Shown piece after piece: positions 43,401-52,300 of a stretch of 64,000 nt of DNA. Every line of letters starts with the position of its first letter. The stretch's first letter is position 1. The DNA comes from Paenibacillus silvestris. GTDB taxonomy: Bacteria > Bacillota > Bacilli > Paenibacillales > NBRC-103111. The notes under the pieces are model-generated. The model was given only the letters and a program-made list of their open reading frames with translations, did no database searches and was not told where the DNA came from. The stretch spans positions 345,055 through 409,054 of the forward strand of contig NZ_WTUZ01000022.1 in NCBI RefSeq assembly GCF_009882985.1, written 5' to 3'. Position numbers and translations under genes: made by a program.

Positions 43401-43879
43401 ACGACAAGCATACGATCAAGATCGAGTGGACGGGCAAGGCCGATCCGAAGGCTCGGAAGAACGCTCCCGCATTCGTGAACGTCGACGCTTTCGTCGTCAA
43501 ACATCTCATTCAAGATTCCGATATCTCTCAGGTGCTCTTCGAAGGCACGTGGGCAAGGAGTTTTAGTTCATTATATTCGGGTCATTCCATCCAAACTTCC
43601 TATGCGAAAGACAGCTACAGCGAAATAACATTCGTCGGAACGAGGGTCCGCCTCCTCGCGCGGGTCGGCGGCAACAGTGGAATCGCGGATATCTATATCG
43701 ACGGACAATTTGTTAAATCGGTGGACTTCTACCGGAAAACTCGGCAATATGAGGCTGTTATTTTCCAATCGGAGCCGCTTTCCGAAGGGAAGCATACGAT
43801 CCGTGTCGTGAACAAAAGCGAGAAGCATATCGACTCCACGGGTACTGCCATCTCGATCGATGCCTTCGAAATTGACTGA
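40484..43879 (+). CDS. Secreted subtilisin-like pseudoprotease A (S8 fold, catalytic Asp and His lost)
   Basis: About 1131 residues starting at TTG (TAGGAGGAG 8 bases upstream), with signal peptide KLFTTLLLSFILVSGAVVP. The propeptide-like region contains IVVKYKDGMKP and VLFAEPN. The S8 core retains the fold (VAVISDGVDINHPDL, GNGIDDDGNGFVDDVHGWDF, AGTIAASMNNAIGIAGIAP), but IDTG has become ISDG (Asp to Ser near residue 270) and HGTH has become NGTA (His to Asn near 328). The Ser (near 710, in FSSAAIAHAAG) and an Asn at the oxyanion position remain. A glutamine-amidotransferase-like insertion (about 485-690; VLLVQDD, YLNSGGRLLLTG) splits the core. A PPC domain and two beta-sandwich domains form the C-terminus; there is no SLH. 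It precedes an intact SLH protease by about 35-50 bp. Hydrolysis is unlikely. Confidence 0.85.
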   Translation: MKSHSKSKLFTTLLLSFILVSGAVVPNYQGLVLAQGTDTPEKLRKTKWALNGNIAEPTIEVPEGLPVETKQVPLSPRKMSKADSIVVKYKDGMKPISLAATYDIASVHPLPALGAELIKLPEGADINSILLRLKSDPSVLFAEPNGLVFTSDSVTTGESVTTNVYFGPPFYSSHPVTTNVYSSPPFASSRPVTSDVYYSSPFVSPYLTSQGAELENFIPNDPLFPEQWGLHNAGSSNEDPEGLADIDINAPEAWSIMKKDSKELVVAVISDGVDINHPDLVENIWTNPKEIAGNGIDDDGNGFVDDVHGWDFYNDDNNTNDLIDPPNNGTAIAGTIAASMNNAIGIAGIAPNVKILPVKSLSWTTKSGYANQIAEGIAYAERMGADIVVLDFYYYEPSDLILDTLKATKMLIVAPTDNQGNDMDKYPVYPASYSLPNLLTVMGMLRSGSVITSYGKKSVNIAAPAAFQVITTAPSDNPAYAAQIDTGVYKAIFNGIGFENFSPPFQMDSARIALDYLAEGFNKPSVLLVQDDNSVGGKEWEQSYLEKYMSFLLSAGYEANNIQIVSVPKNESGPSLASMKPYDIVVWFTGDADPQINPEPNNLSMLTEFDKANLTDYLNSGGRLLLTGRNALFGNETSSFVTDMLHMDYLSESFVGLYELLGGLGTIYDGQSTPMPEIYNGEMIAARDSFARTNLLLNKPDYDYHSFFSSAAIAHAAGVAALVLGANPKYDAKMVIQRLMNSGKKVSSLLNKNISGKMLDAYRALSDKDIPGTPLQVPEVSERLDEAVDPDRVYAIELNAGETIQATLTGEEGTDFDLYLFDPSTTSVNGKAGIVAASEHPGTSNEELSYLVKKTGTYYLNVYAFAGSGIYKLRLQHANSSGTYEENSNAVTLVGDWASVIDSKLSGGSSKRLDAQGYVEFTFEGSYVEWVGTKNVEQGIANVYLDGKLDSPVSLYSETELKKQVLFKKDVLYDKHTIKIEWTGKADPKARKNAPAFVNVDAFVVKHLIQDSDISQVLFEGTWARSFSSLYSGHSIQTSYAKDSYSEITFVGTRVRLLARVGGNSGIADIYIDGQFVKSVDFYRKTRQYEAVIFQSEPLSEGKHTIRVVNKSEKHIDSTGTAISIDAFEID
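40961..41104 (+). repeat. In-frame 3 x 48 bp tandem repeat within pseudoprotease A
   Basis: Units at 40961, 41009 and 41057 each encode a 16-residue Tyr/Pro/Ser-rich motif starting VTTNVY or VTSDVY and containing a PPF or SPF core. They lie in the linker between the propeptide-like region and the S8 core. Pseudoprotease B lacks the array, so it is a recent expansion. Confidence 0.85.
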
Positions 43880-43927
43880 TGATTCCATGCGATATCGACA
43901 AACTCATAGGGAATGGGGAAACCGGAC

Positions 43928-46900
43928 TTGAAGAACACATATAAGCGCATCCGCAAGATGTCATCCATATTCATTGCCTCAGCTATGTTGGCGAGCGGTC
44001 TTTTTCATTCAGCCAATCCCGCAGCAGCTAACGCTTCCCTAAATGGTCAACTTCCTGTGGTCGCCTCAGGGGCAGATCTTGATTTGAATTCGTTTCAAGA
44101 ATTCACCTACGATTGGAAGAAGAGTTTATCTCAATTTTCCGAGGACCCAGCAATCGTATTTATTTCACCTGACATTGACACATCTTCTACAGAACCTGTC
44201 AGCGTCATCATCCAATTGAGTGGACAACCTGCAGCAGTCGGGAAATACGCTGCGAGCAAGGGATATACCGCTTTGGCCGCTGAAGCGACTGCGAAGGCGG
44301 TTCAGAATGAGCAAACCGTATTCCTGAAAGCTGCTAAAAAGGACGGAATGTCGCTGGACGTAGAATTTCAGTATAACCAAGTGCTGAACGGAATGGCTGT
44401 TACGTTGCCGGGCAGTCGCATCTCCAATCTGGCGAAGCTCCCAGGGGTGAAGGCGATTTATCCGAACTTGACCTACACGTCGAAGCCGATTCAAACATCC
44501 GATGAGGAGAAGGTCGACCCCCGGATCGATATGGTTCCGTTGCAACAGTTAGGTGTCGAATCCGCTTGGGCGGAAGGCTATACCGGCAAAGGGCTGAAGA
44601 TCGGCGTCATTGATACGGGAATCGATTATTTACACCCCGATCTAAAAGATGCTTTTAAAGGTGGATACGATTCCTATTATAACGATGACGATCCTTATGA
44701 AGATCTTCCTGAATCTGGCGGGACGATGCATGGTACACATGTGTCCGGCACGATCGCTGGACGCGCTGCGAATGCCAAAGGAAGCTTTCTGCAAAAAGGC
44801 GTCGCGTACGAGTCGGATTTATACGTTTATAAAGTGTTGGGCGGTCCACAAAGCTACGGCACCTCGGCTATGATTGTTGATGGCATCGAGCACGCCGTAA
44901 AAGACGGCATGGACGTGATTAACCTATCGCTTGGTGACGACGGGTCGAGAGATCCTCACTCTGCGGAGGCGATAGCCGTCAACAATGCTGCGTTAGCCGG
45001 CGTAATTCCAGTCCTTGCGGCGGGTAATGCCGCCATGGACGCGCCGTACTACTATTCTCTTGGCGCACCTTCGACGGCAGAATTAGGCATCACGGTTGGT
45101 GCAGCAACCAGCGAGATCAACACCTACCAGACGGTTGCTACAAGCTCCTTGTCCGACCAAGACTACACCCTTCGTGCAATGGTATGGGAGCCCGGAAACA
45201 CGGATTTCACCAAGATCCTCGGAACGGATCCAATCGAAGCCGTCTATCTCGGCTTTGGCGATGATGGGGGCGGCATAGATGTGGATTATGCTGGGAAAGA
45301 CGTTGAGGGCAAAATCGTCATAGTGACGAGGACACATATCGGTCAAAATCTTCCATTCGGCCAACAAATTATGAACGCTAAAGAACATGGAGCCAAGGCG
45401 ATCATCATATTCAACGGTACTACCAATGATAGAACAGATTTTTTTGGAGATAGAACCGTTAATTTGTCGGATTCGATTCCGGGCAGAGACGGCTTTATCG
45501 GGTACATGGGCTTCCAGGGCGAGTACTCCGATTCCATTCCCGCATTCGATATAGCCGGCAAAGAAGGCCGAGCATTGGTTCGAGCGATGATGAAGCAACC
45601 TGATGTACCGGTAACGCTAACCTTCGCTAAGCCCTTTGAGAAAGTCTTGCTGACAGGAGATACGATAGCAGAATTCAGCTCGCGCGGGCCGAACAATGAC
45701 GGCAGATTCGGGATCAAGCCGGATGTCGTTGCACCCGGACATCGTATTCGGTCGTCTATTCCCGCTTACGGGATTGTGAATCCGGAAGCCGATTATACTG
45801 GTGCTTACGGCCGCGAAAGTGGAACTAGTATGGCTGCGCCGCATATCTCTGGCCTTGCCTTACTGTTGAAGGACAAATTTCCGAATTGGACGCCCTCAGA
45901 TGTTCGGGCGGCTTTGGCGAATACGGCCGATCTGTTGTCTGACGAGGATGGCACCCTATATGACACCTACTCGCAAGGTGCGGGACGCCCAGATATATCG
46001 AATGCCCTTCATACCTCATCTTTATTGAAGGCGCTTAATGAAATTAAAATATATGATAAGGAAATGAATCCTATCACTCTACCGAGCGAAGCTAGCAGTG
46101 TCTCGTTTGGAATCATTGATCCGACTGTCCGTACCACGGCATCAAGTCCTCTTCAACTTAAAAGTGTTACCGATAAGCCTGTGACGTATACGGCCAGGGT
46201 AGGCTTGCATGATGTGTTTACAAATAAGCCTGGTACGACTTCGAATCCGAATTGGGACGGTGTCTCTGTCAAGCTAACGGGTATTGACGCAGATGGCAAG
46301 GTTTCTGTCAACGCAGGAGAAATCCGAACCTTTACACTGTCCGTCGAAGTGAAACCGGACGCTAAGCAAGGGGTTTACGAAGGGGGCGTAATCTTGGAAA
46401 GCTCAGGAGTCCCTGCCTTGCACCTGCCATTCGTGTTTCATATCGGGAAGCAGTCGATCCAGAACGAGAATGCAGTTAGTATTAGCGTCTCGAATCGGAT
46501 TGTTTCGCCTCATGCACCAATTGATATTACCTTGAATCACAGAGGTGGAGGGTTTAATAAACTTCTGCTCGACATCTACGGAAACGATGGCCAATATTAT
46601 GGGCGGATTGCGGATTTTAATGGCGTGAAGAATGGCCTTCCAACCTATCTTCAGAAAGGTGACTATGTCATTGAAGACTTCAATGGCAGCTACAGCCTAA
46701 TGAGCGAACAGGAAAATGGTGAATCCGGTATCTTTAAACTTTCCACTTTGCCTGATGGTCAATATGTTTTAATAGCAATTACAGCATCTGTCGTCTTCGG
46801 AAGTCCGACACAAATTCTTATGTCCAATATAACGATCAATGTAGACAATGATTATAAAGGTAACGACGAGCAGCCTGGAGGCGGGAATCCACCGGGTGGT

Positions 46901-48193
46901 GATCCAGGCGGCGAGGATCATTCACAGGGAAGTTCTGGAACTACGTATACTCCAACTCCGACTCCGACGCCAAATAAATTCAATGCTCAAGTAACGGCGT
47001 CTGTCGTAAAGGAATCCCAAACATCGACTTGGCTGGACGCGAAGGCAAGCAAAGCTGACGGAGTTCTAGCTGTAACCGTTAACGATGCAGACCTTAGCAA
47101 GGTGCTCGGAAACAGAACAGGACCCATCGCAATCATTGCTGGCGTATCCTCCACTGAAACCAATATAGCGGAGTTGAGATTCACACTTCCGCAAGCGCAA
47201 AGCTTGAAAGCGGCGCCTGAAGGGAGTTCGGTTGTGTTCACCTGGAACGACGCGTCTATCGCTCTCCCGACTTCCGCTCTAAGCGGTGTTCCGGAGGGAG
47301 CGGGTCTCCTAATTCGCATTAGGAAGGAAGAGGCGAGCGCCAAGCGCTTTGAAGCCTCATATCCGGAAGCCGAGGTTGTCGGCACGCCAGTCGCCTTCGA
47401 AGCGAACGTCGTCATGGACAACCGCGAGACTCCGATTCCACTTTCCACAAGCGAAAGGGTGGCACGCGCCTTCCTGGTCGGTGGAGACGTCAATGCAACG
47501 ACAGCTGGTGCTTTGTATGAGGCAGGCGGCGTAGTCCATCCGGTGCCTGCAATCTTTACGGCAAGTAAAGACGGCGGGACCATCATATCCATTACGCGTC
47601 CTGGCTTCTCGACACTTGCGGCAGCTAAGCGAGACATCGCGTTTACGGATATTGATAATTCATGGGCGAAGGAGTATATCCAGAAGCTCGCTGACAAATT
47701 TATGATGAATGGCGTAACATACGACACGTTCGCCCCAATGAGCAGCGTCACTCGAGCTCAATTCACATCGATGTTGGTTAGAGCGGTCGGTCTGCCATCG
47801 ACAGACAAGGGAGCTCCGTTTAAGGATGTTAGCGAGAACGATTGGTTCGCTGGCGAGGTTGCCGCCGCCCATGCGGTAGGCTTGGTGACAGGTTATGATG
47901 GAACTTTTATGCCGAATGCGAATATCAGCCGCCAAGACCTGGCTGTCATGCTGAATCGCGCGCTAAAATTTCTTGATGCGAAACCTTTAACCAGAAGCGA
48001 CATCGTCTATACAGATGCTGAGACATTCGGCGCTTATGCGAAAGGAGACATTCAAGCTGTCACTGAAGCTGGTCTGATGGATGGAGTCGCAGACCAAGGC
48101 GCCTACGTCTTTCATCCTGCTGAGGTAACAACGCGAGAAGCAGCCGCCAAGGTGTTGTACCAATTGCTTAAGGTTTCAATCCTTATAAACTGA
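43928..48193 (+). CDS. SLH-anchored subtilisin-like serine protease A (intact triad)
   Basis: About 1421 residues: signal peptide (ASAMLASGLFHSANPAAANA), I9-type propeptide (SVIIQLSGQPAAVGKYA to AIYPN), and an S8 domain with Asp near 229 (GVIDTGIDYLHPDL), His near 268 (HGTHVSGT) and Ser near 634 (ESGTSMAAPH). A protease-associated insertion (KIVIVTRTHIGQN, AKAIIIFNG) places it in the Vpr-like group. Beta domains, a Pro/Gly linker, a spacer domain and three SLH repeats (from AFTDIDNSWAKEY) follow. It is secreted and bound to cell wall polymer. The ORF opens at ATG 43913, but GGGG 9 bases before TTG 43928 is conserved in the other cassette, so TTG is preferred. It is co-directional with pseudoprotease A. 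Confidence 0.9.
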   Translation: MKNTYKRIRKMSSIFIASAMLASGLFHSANPAAANASLNGQLPVVASGADLDLNSFQEFTYDWKKSLSQFSEDPAIVFISPDIDTSSTEPVSVIIQLSGQPAAVGKYAASKGYTALAAEATAKAVQNEQTVFLKAAKKDGMSLDVEFQYNQVLNGMAVTLPGSRISNLAKLPGVKAIYPNLTYTSKPIQTSDEEKVDPRIDMVPLQQLGVESAWAEGYTGKGLKIGVIDTGIDYLHPDLKDAFKGGYDSYYNDDDPYEDLPESGGTMHGTHVSGTIAGRAANAKGSFLQKGVAYESDLYVYKVLGGPQSYGTSAMIVDGIEHAVKDGMDVINLSLGDDGSRDPHSAEAIAVNNAALAGVIPVLAAGNAAMDAPYYYSLGAPSTAELGITVGAATSEINTYQTVATSSLSDQDYTLRAMVWEPGNTDFTKILGTDPIEAVYLGFGDDGGGIDVDYAGKDVEGKIVIVTRTHIGQNLPFGQQIMNAKEHGAKAIIIFNGTTNDRTDFFGDRTVNLSDSIPGRDGFIGYMGFQGEYSDSIPAFDIAGKEGRALVRAMMKQPDVPVTLTFAKPFEKVLLTGDTIAEFSSRGPNNDGRFGIKPDVVAPGHRIRSSIPAYGIVNPEADYTGAYGRESGTSMAAPHISGLALLLKDKFPNWTPSDVRAALANTADLLSDEDGTLYDTYSQGAGRPDISNALHTSSLLKALNEIKIYDKEMNPITLPSEASSVSFGIIDPTVRTTASSPLQLKSVTDKPVTYTARVGLHDVFTNKPGTTSNPNWDGVSVKLTGIDADGKVSVNAGEIRTFTLSVEVKPDAKQGVYEGGVILESSGVPALHLPFVFHIGKQSIQNENAVSISVSNRIVSPHAPIDITLNHRGGGFNKLLLDIYGNDGQYYGRIADFNGVKNGLPTYLQKGDYVIEDFNGSYSLMSEQENGESGIFKLSTLPDGQYVLIAITASVVFGSPTQILMSNITINVDNDYKGNDEQPGGGNPPGGDPGGEDHSQGSSGTTYTPTPTPTPNKFNAQVTASVVKESQTSTWLDAKASKADGVLAVTVNDADLSKVLGNRTGPIAIIAGVSSTETNIAELRFTLPQAQSLKAAPEGSSVVFTWNDASIALPTSALSGVPEGAGLLIRIRKEEASAKRFEASYPEAEVVGTPVAFEANVVMDNRETPIPLSTSERVARAFLVGGDVNATTAGALYEAGGVVHPVPAIFTASKDGGTIISITRPGFSTLAAAKRDIAFTDIDNSWAKEYIQKLADKFMMNGVTYDTFAPMSSVTRAQFTSMLVRAVGLPSTDKGAPFKDVSENDWFAGEVAAAHAVGLVTGYDGTFMPNANISRQDLAVMLNRALKFLDAKPLTRSDIVYTDAETFGAYAKGDIQAVTEAGLMDGVADQGAYVFHPAEVTTREAAAKVLYQLLKVSILIN

Positions 48194-48202
48194 TCGTGAA
48201 TA

Positions 48203-48248
48203 AAAGGCTGTCTTATCATGAGATGTATCTCTTGATAGGACAGCCTTT
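48203..48248 (+). terminator. Rho-independent terminator of cassette A
   Basis: AAAGGCTGTC (48203-48212) pairs with GACAGCCTTT (48239-48248), with TATCA/TGATA continuing the stem. It lies about 10 bp after the protease A stop. Confidence 0.88.
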
Positions 48249-48390
48249 GTTAAGTTTTGATAACATGATCAGATCCTCATCTTACTCATCAAGAGCTTGA
48301 TGCTTTGGTAAGGTGGAAGAACAGGTATATAGACATGAACGTTCAAATATACTTCTAAGGTGCTCCACTTTCATCTAAGGAGGTAACAAC

Positions 48391-49173
48391 TTGGAATACT
48401 TTATCACTGTAGAATCAGGAGTGCGGGTATTTGTGCAGGATTTAAATCCGATGGGGAAAAAGACGATCTTGTTTATTCACGGCTGGCCTTTAAGCCATAA
48501 ACAGTACGAATATCAATTTAATATTCTCCCGTCGATGAACATTCGGTGTATCGGCATGGACTGGCGAGGATTCGGAAATTCGGATAAGCCATTCGTCGGA
48601 TACAATTTCGATAGATTGGCGGATGACATTCGTGTCATTATCGAGACGTTGAAATTGAAAGACATAACGCTTGCTGGGCATTCCGCAGGCGGTGCGGTAG
48701 CTATTCGATACATAGCGAGACATCAAGGTTACGGTGTATCCAAACTTGTTCTTATTGACGCCCAGTCACCCGGCTCTGTACCGCAACAAGACGCTAATAT
48801 GTTCATTTCAGGAACGTTAACCGACCGACCCAAAATGCTTGCCGGATTGACCGATTTATTTTTTTTCAAACATATTACAGCCCCCTTCACCGAATGGTTC
48901 TTTCAAATTGGATTGCAAGGAGCAGGTTGGTCGACTGCAGCTGTTATGGTGACGTTAAGAGACGAGAACGTTAGGGGCGATCTTGGACAAATACACGTGC
49001 CTACTTTGATTATTCACGGCCTCCATGATAAGGTCGTTCCGTTTGCCAATGCTGAGGAAACCCATAAACTCATTAGCAATTCTGTTCTCGTTCCGTTCCA
49101 TTACAGCAGCCATGTTCCATTTCTAGACGAACGCGATTATTTTAACCGCCTTTTGATGCAATTTGTTGAATGA
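48391..49173 (+). CDS. Alpha/beta hydrolase
   Basis: The 260-residue alpha/beta-hydrolase fold protein has the oxyanion HGWP motif (near 30), nucleophile elbow GHSAGG (Ser near 97), acid Asp in IIHGLHDKVVP and His in SSHVPF. GNSDKP and MDWRGFG resemble the chloroperoxidase/esterase group, although the usual GxSMGG is GHSAGG. The start is TTG with AAGGAGGT upstream. No signal peptide is seen, so it is probably cytoplasmic. It sits alone between the two convergent protease cassettes, bounded by terminators; a functional link to them is not evident. Confidence 0.88.
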   Translation: MEYFITVESGVRVFVQDLNPMGKKTILFIHGWPLSHKQYEYQFNILPSMNIRCIGMDWRGFGNSDKPFVGYNFDRLADDIRVIIETLKLKDITLAGHSAGGAVAIRYIARHQGYGVSKLVLIDAQSPGSVPQQDANMFISGTLTDRPKMLAGLTDLFFFKHITAPFTEWFFQIGLQGAGWSTAAVMVTLRDENVRGDLGQIHVPTLIIHGLHDKVVPFANAEETHKLISNSVLVPFHYSSHVPFLDERDYFNRLLMQFVE

Positions 49174-49262
49174 TAAGAAGCTTTTTTGGCACTTTATGAT
49201 GACATAGGTAAATAGGAGTGAACGCAGTATTCGGTGCATAACCCAAACGGATCTTATTTCAC

Positions 49263-49306
49263 AAACGGCCCATGTCCCGGTTTTGCAACAGGGACATGGG
49301 CCGTTT
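49263..49306. terminator. Strong bidirectional terminator between hydrolase and protease B
   Basis: AAACGGCCCATGTCCC (49263-49278) pairs perfectly with GGGACATGGGCCGTTT (49291-49306) around a 12-base loop. The minus-strand protease B gene ends 12 bp to the right and the plus-strand hydrolase ends to the left, so it probably serves both. Confidence 0.9.
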
Positions 49307-49317
49307 GAGTGTTGAGT

Positions 49318-52300
49318 TTAGTTAATAAGCTTGGATAATTTCAATAGAGTGCTTAGTACTTTAGCAACAGCTTCACGCGTAGTTGGTTCGCTTGGCTGGA
49401 AGTGGATGCTTCCATTCAAGTCAAGACCGTCCATGAGTCCGGCATCCGTAACGTACTGAATGCTTTCCTTCGCATAGTCGCTGAATTGCTCAGAGTCAGC
49501 GTAAGTGATTGGCGCTTTCGCTCCAGGTTGCCAATCTTGACGCAATTTCAACGCTCTTGTCAGCATGACAGTCAGATCTTGACGGCTGATGCTGGCGTTC
49601 GGCTTGAACGTTTCACCATAGCCTGTGATAAGTCCGGTTTCATATGCAATGGCTACGGACTGTGCGAACCAGTCACTGCTTTGTACATCTTGGAACGGTG
49701 ACGCTAGGGTTGGCTTTTGTAAGCCAAGAGCGCGCACAAGCAGAGCAGCAAATTCGGCACGTGTTACATTGTTTTTAGGAGAAAATGTGCTGTTCGTTGT
49801 TCCGTTCAAAATAAATTTGTCTGCGAGCAATTGGATTTGGCTCTTCGCCCAAGACGAATCAATGTCCGTGAAGGCTGTTTGACGTTGTGCAGCAGCATAG
49901 GTGGAGAAGCCTGGGCGACTGATGGTAACTATCGTTTTGCCTGTACCAGCAGAAGTGAAAAGGGCAGGCACCGAGTAAACTTGACCATTTTCGATATACA
50001 ACGCGCCCGTCTTGCTCGCGTTCACTTCCTGATCAACGAGGAAGGCACGCTTGAACACTTGCTTCGCTGTCAAGTTCAGCGGAGTTGTAGTTCCGTTGAT
50101 GTGGGTTTTCGCTTCGAACGAGTAAGGTGTGCCTACAACAGTTGTATCCGGATATTGCTCAGTAAATGTGGATACGCTGCCTGCGTCCTTCGTGATACGA
50201 ACCAGATATTCTGCGCCGGCAGGGACACTAGCAAGTGCGGAAGTCGGTGTAGCAATTGTTGCACCTTTCCAAGCGAACACGATCGTGCTGCCTTCAGCAG
50301 CCTGCTGCAGCTTTAGCACTTGAGCATTCGTTAGTTTGAGCTGAGCTTCTGACGAATCGTCGGCAGTCACGTTGATAACGATGGAAGCTGAAACCGATTT
50401 TGCAGCATCGACTGCCTTTTGAATCTCGCTGTCGGCGACAGTTACTGTCAATTGTTTGCCCTCGATAGCGGTTGAAGCTGTAACAGAAACGGTTGTTTGT
50501 CCTGGTGTAACGATAGATTGAATCAGTTCCAGATTCTCTTTAGGTACTTCTGGTAGCGCACCACCACCACCACCGCTGCCGGTGCCGGTATTTCCGCCAC
50601 TTGGAGGAGTTGAAGGTGGAGATAGAGGTGAATCGGCAGAACTAATATAGAACGATTTTAATGCAACGACACTCCCCTTATCTGGTTGGTTGAGGTCCGG
50701 AAGGCCGACAAGCACGAAATTATACATCCCATCGGGAAGTTTGACCGTGTTGACATTTAACTCTGTATCTTTCGTAAATCCAAAGCTGTTACTAATATCT
50801 GAGAAATGAAACTTGCCTTGAGGCAGTGTTTTGTAGATATTCGTTTCTCTATTATAATCGAAGATTTCTCCGACAGTGGGAACGGATTGTTCACCATCTG
50901 TGCCTTCTAGGGGTGTAACATAAAGTGCGACATATTCTAACGCATTGGAATTAATCGTTGCCGATAGATCAATGGTTTGATCGTTGTACATCGTCTGATT
51001 AAACAAAGTCACGTCTTGAATATCGAATTGATTATTGTCCGACTCTTCGCCAACATGGATAACAAACGGAAGGTGCAGGTCTGGATGCCCTGTGCTCTGA
51101 AGTAGCACGTGTCCTTCGTAAACGCCATTCGGAGCGTCGGCAGCAAGTGCAGAGAGGGTGAAACGCTGTTTTGCGTTCGGGCCTACGGTGATGGCTTGCC
51201 CTGAGCTAGCGTTTAATCCATCAATGGACATGTGTATTTTCTCGACATCAGGCGTTGGAATCGGCTTGTTTGGATCTGACGTCACACTGGGATGCATGAC
51301 AATTGTAGCTGTGTAAGTCAATGTATTGTCAGATATGTTTTTAAGTTGAAGCGGCTTGGTAACTGTTTTGTTCGATTTAGGATCTACTAATCCGAAGCTC
51401 ACGCTGCTAGCATCGCTTTCCATGGTGATAGGATTGAATTTGGCGTCATAAATCGTTAGCGGATCAATAGCTTGAAGCAGAGCCGGAGTTTCCATTGCAT
51501 TGGCAATATTAGCCCGACCGGCACCTTGGGAATATACATCGTAAGGTGTTCCGCTAATCGTGTTAATCATATCGGATGTATTTGCTAATGCGGCACGGTA
51601 ATCCATCGGGGACCAGTCCTCAATGCCATCATGATTCTTATCCACAAGTTTATATTTTTGCTTCAAGAGTGCAACAAGTCCCGTGATGTGGGGAGCTGCC
51701 ATGCTTGTGCCGCTCATTCGGCCGTAAGCTTCCTTATAGCTAATGGAAGGGTTGTCTCTTCCATAAGCAGGCACGGAAGACATAATATTTACACCGGGAG
51801 CACTGATGTCGGGTTTGATACCGTAGTTTTTATCAGAGTTAGGTCCACGGGAACTGAAATCGGCAATCGTATCACCAATCAGATCCACTGGATTGAATGT
51901 GTTTCCGAACGAAATTTTCAGAGTCGAGTCAGGAGTGGTCAATAATGCTCTGACTAAGGCACGTCCCTGCTTCCCTGGCATATCGAACGTAGGCAAATAT
52001 TTAGCTCCATCACCAAGCATGGCAAGGGAACCAATGGGCCCGTCCCTGCCAGGAATTTCTTCCCTAAGATCAGGTAAAATAACAGGAACTTCTCCTGCAT
52101 CGTGCACTTCGGAGTTTCCGTTGAAAATGACAGCTGCAGTGGCATGAGATAAAGCAGCGTTTTTAACTTTATCTTCAAATGAGAGTTCACCTCGTTCGAT
52201 AAAAGCAACTTTGCCAGTCAGGTCACCTGCGTGTTCAAAGTTACCTTTACTACCCAGACCGACAAAAACGGCTTCCAGCTGTTGAGAACCCAGCAAGCTC

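Noticed and set aside
47000..47751. Long minus-strand frame (254 codons) opposite protease A
   Set aside because: It is the shadow of the SLH/spacer part of protease A, without a ribosome site or recognisable domain.
49263..49306. The perfect 16 bp inverted repeat as a mobile-element end or attachment site
   Set aside because: Its position between two convergent gene ends and its hairpin form are explained by a bidirectional terminator.
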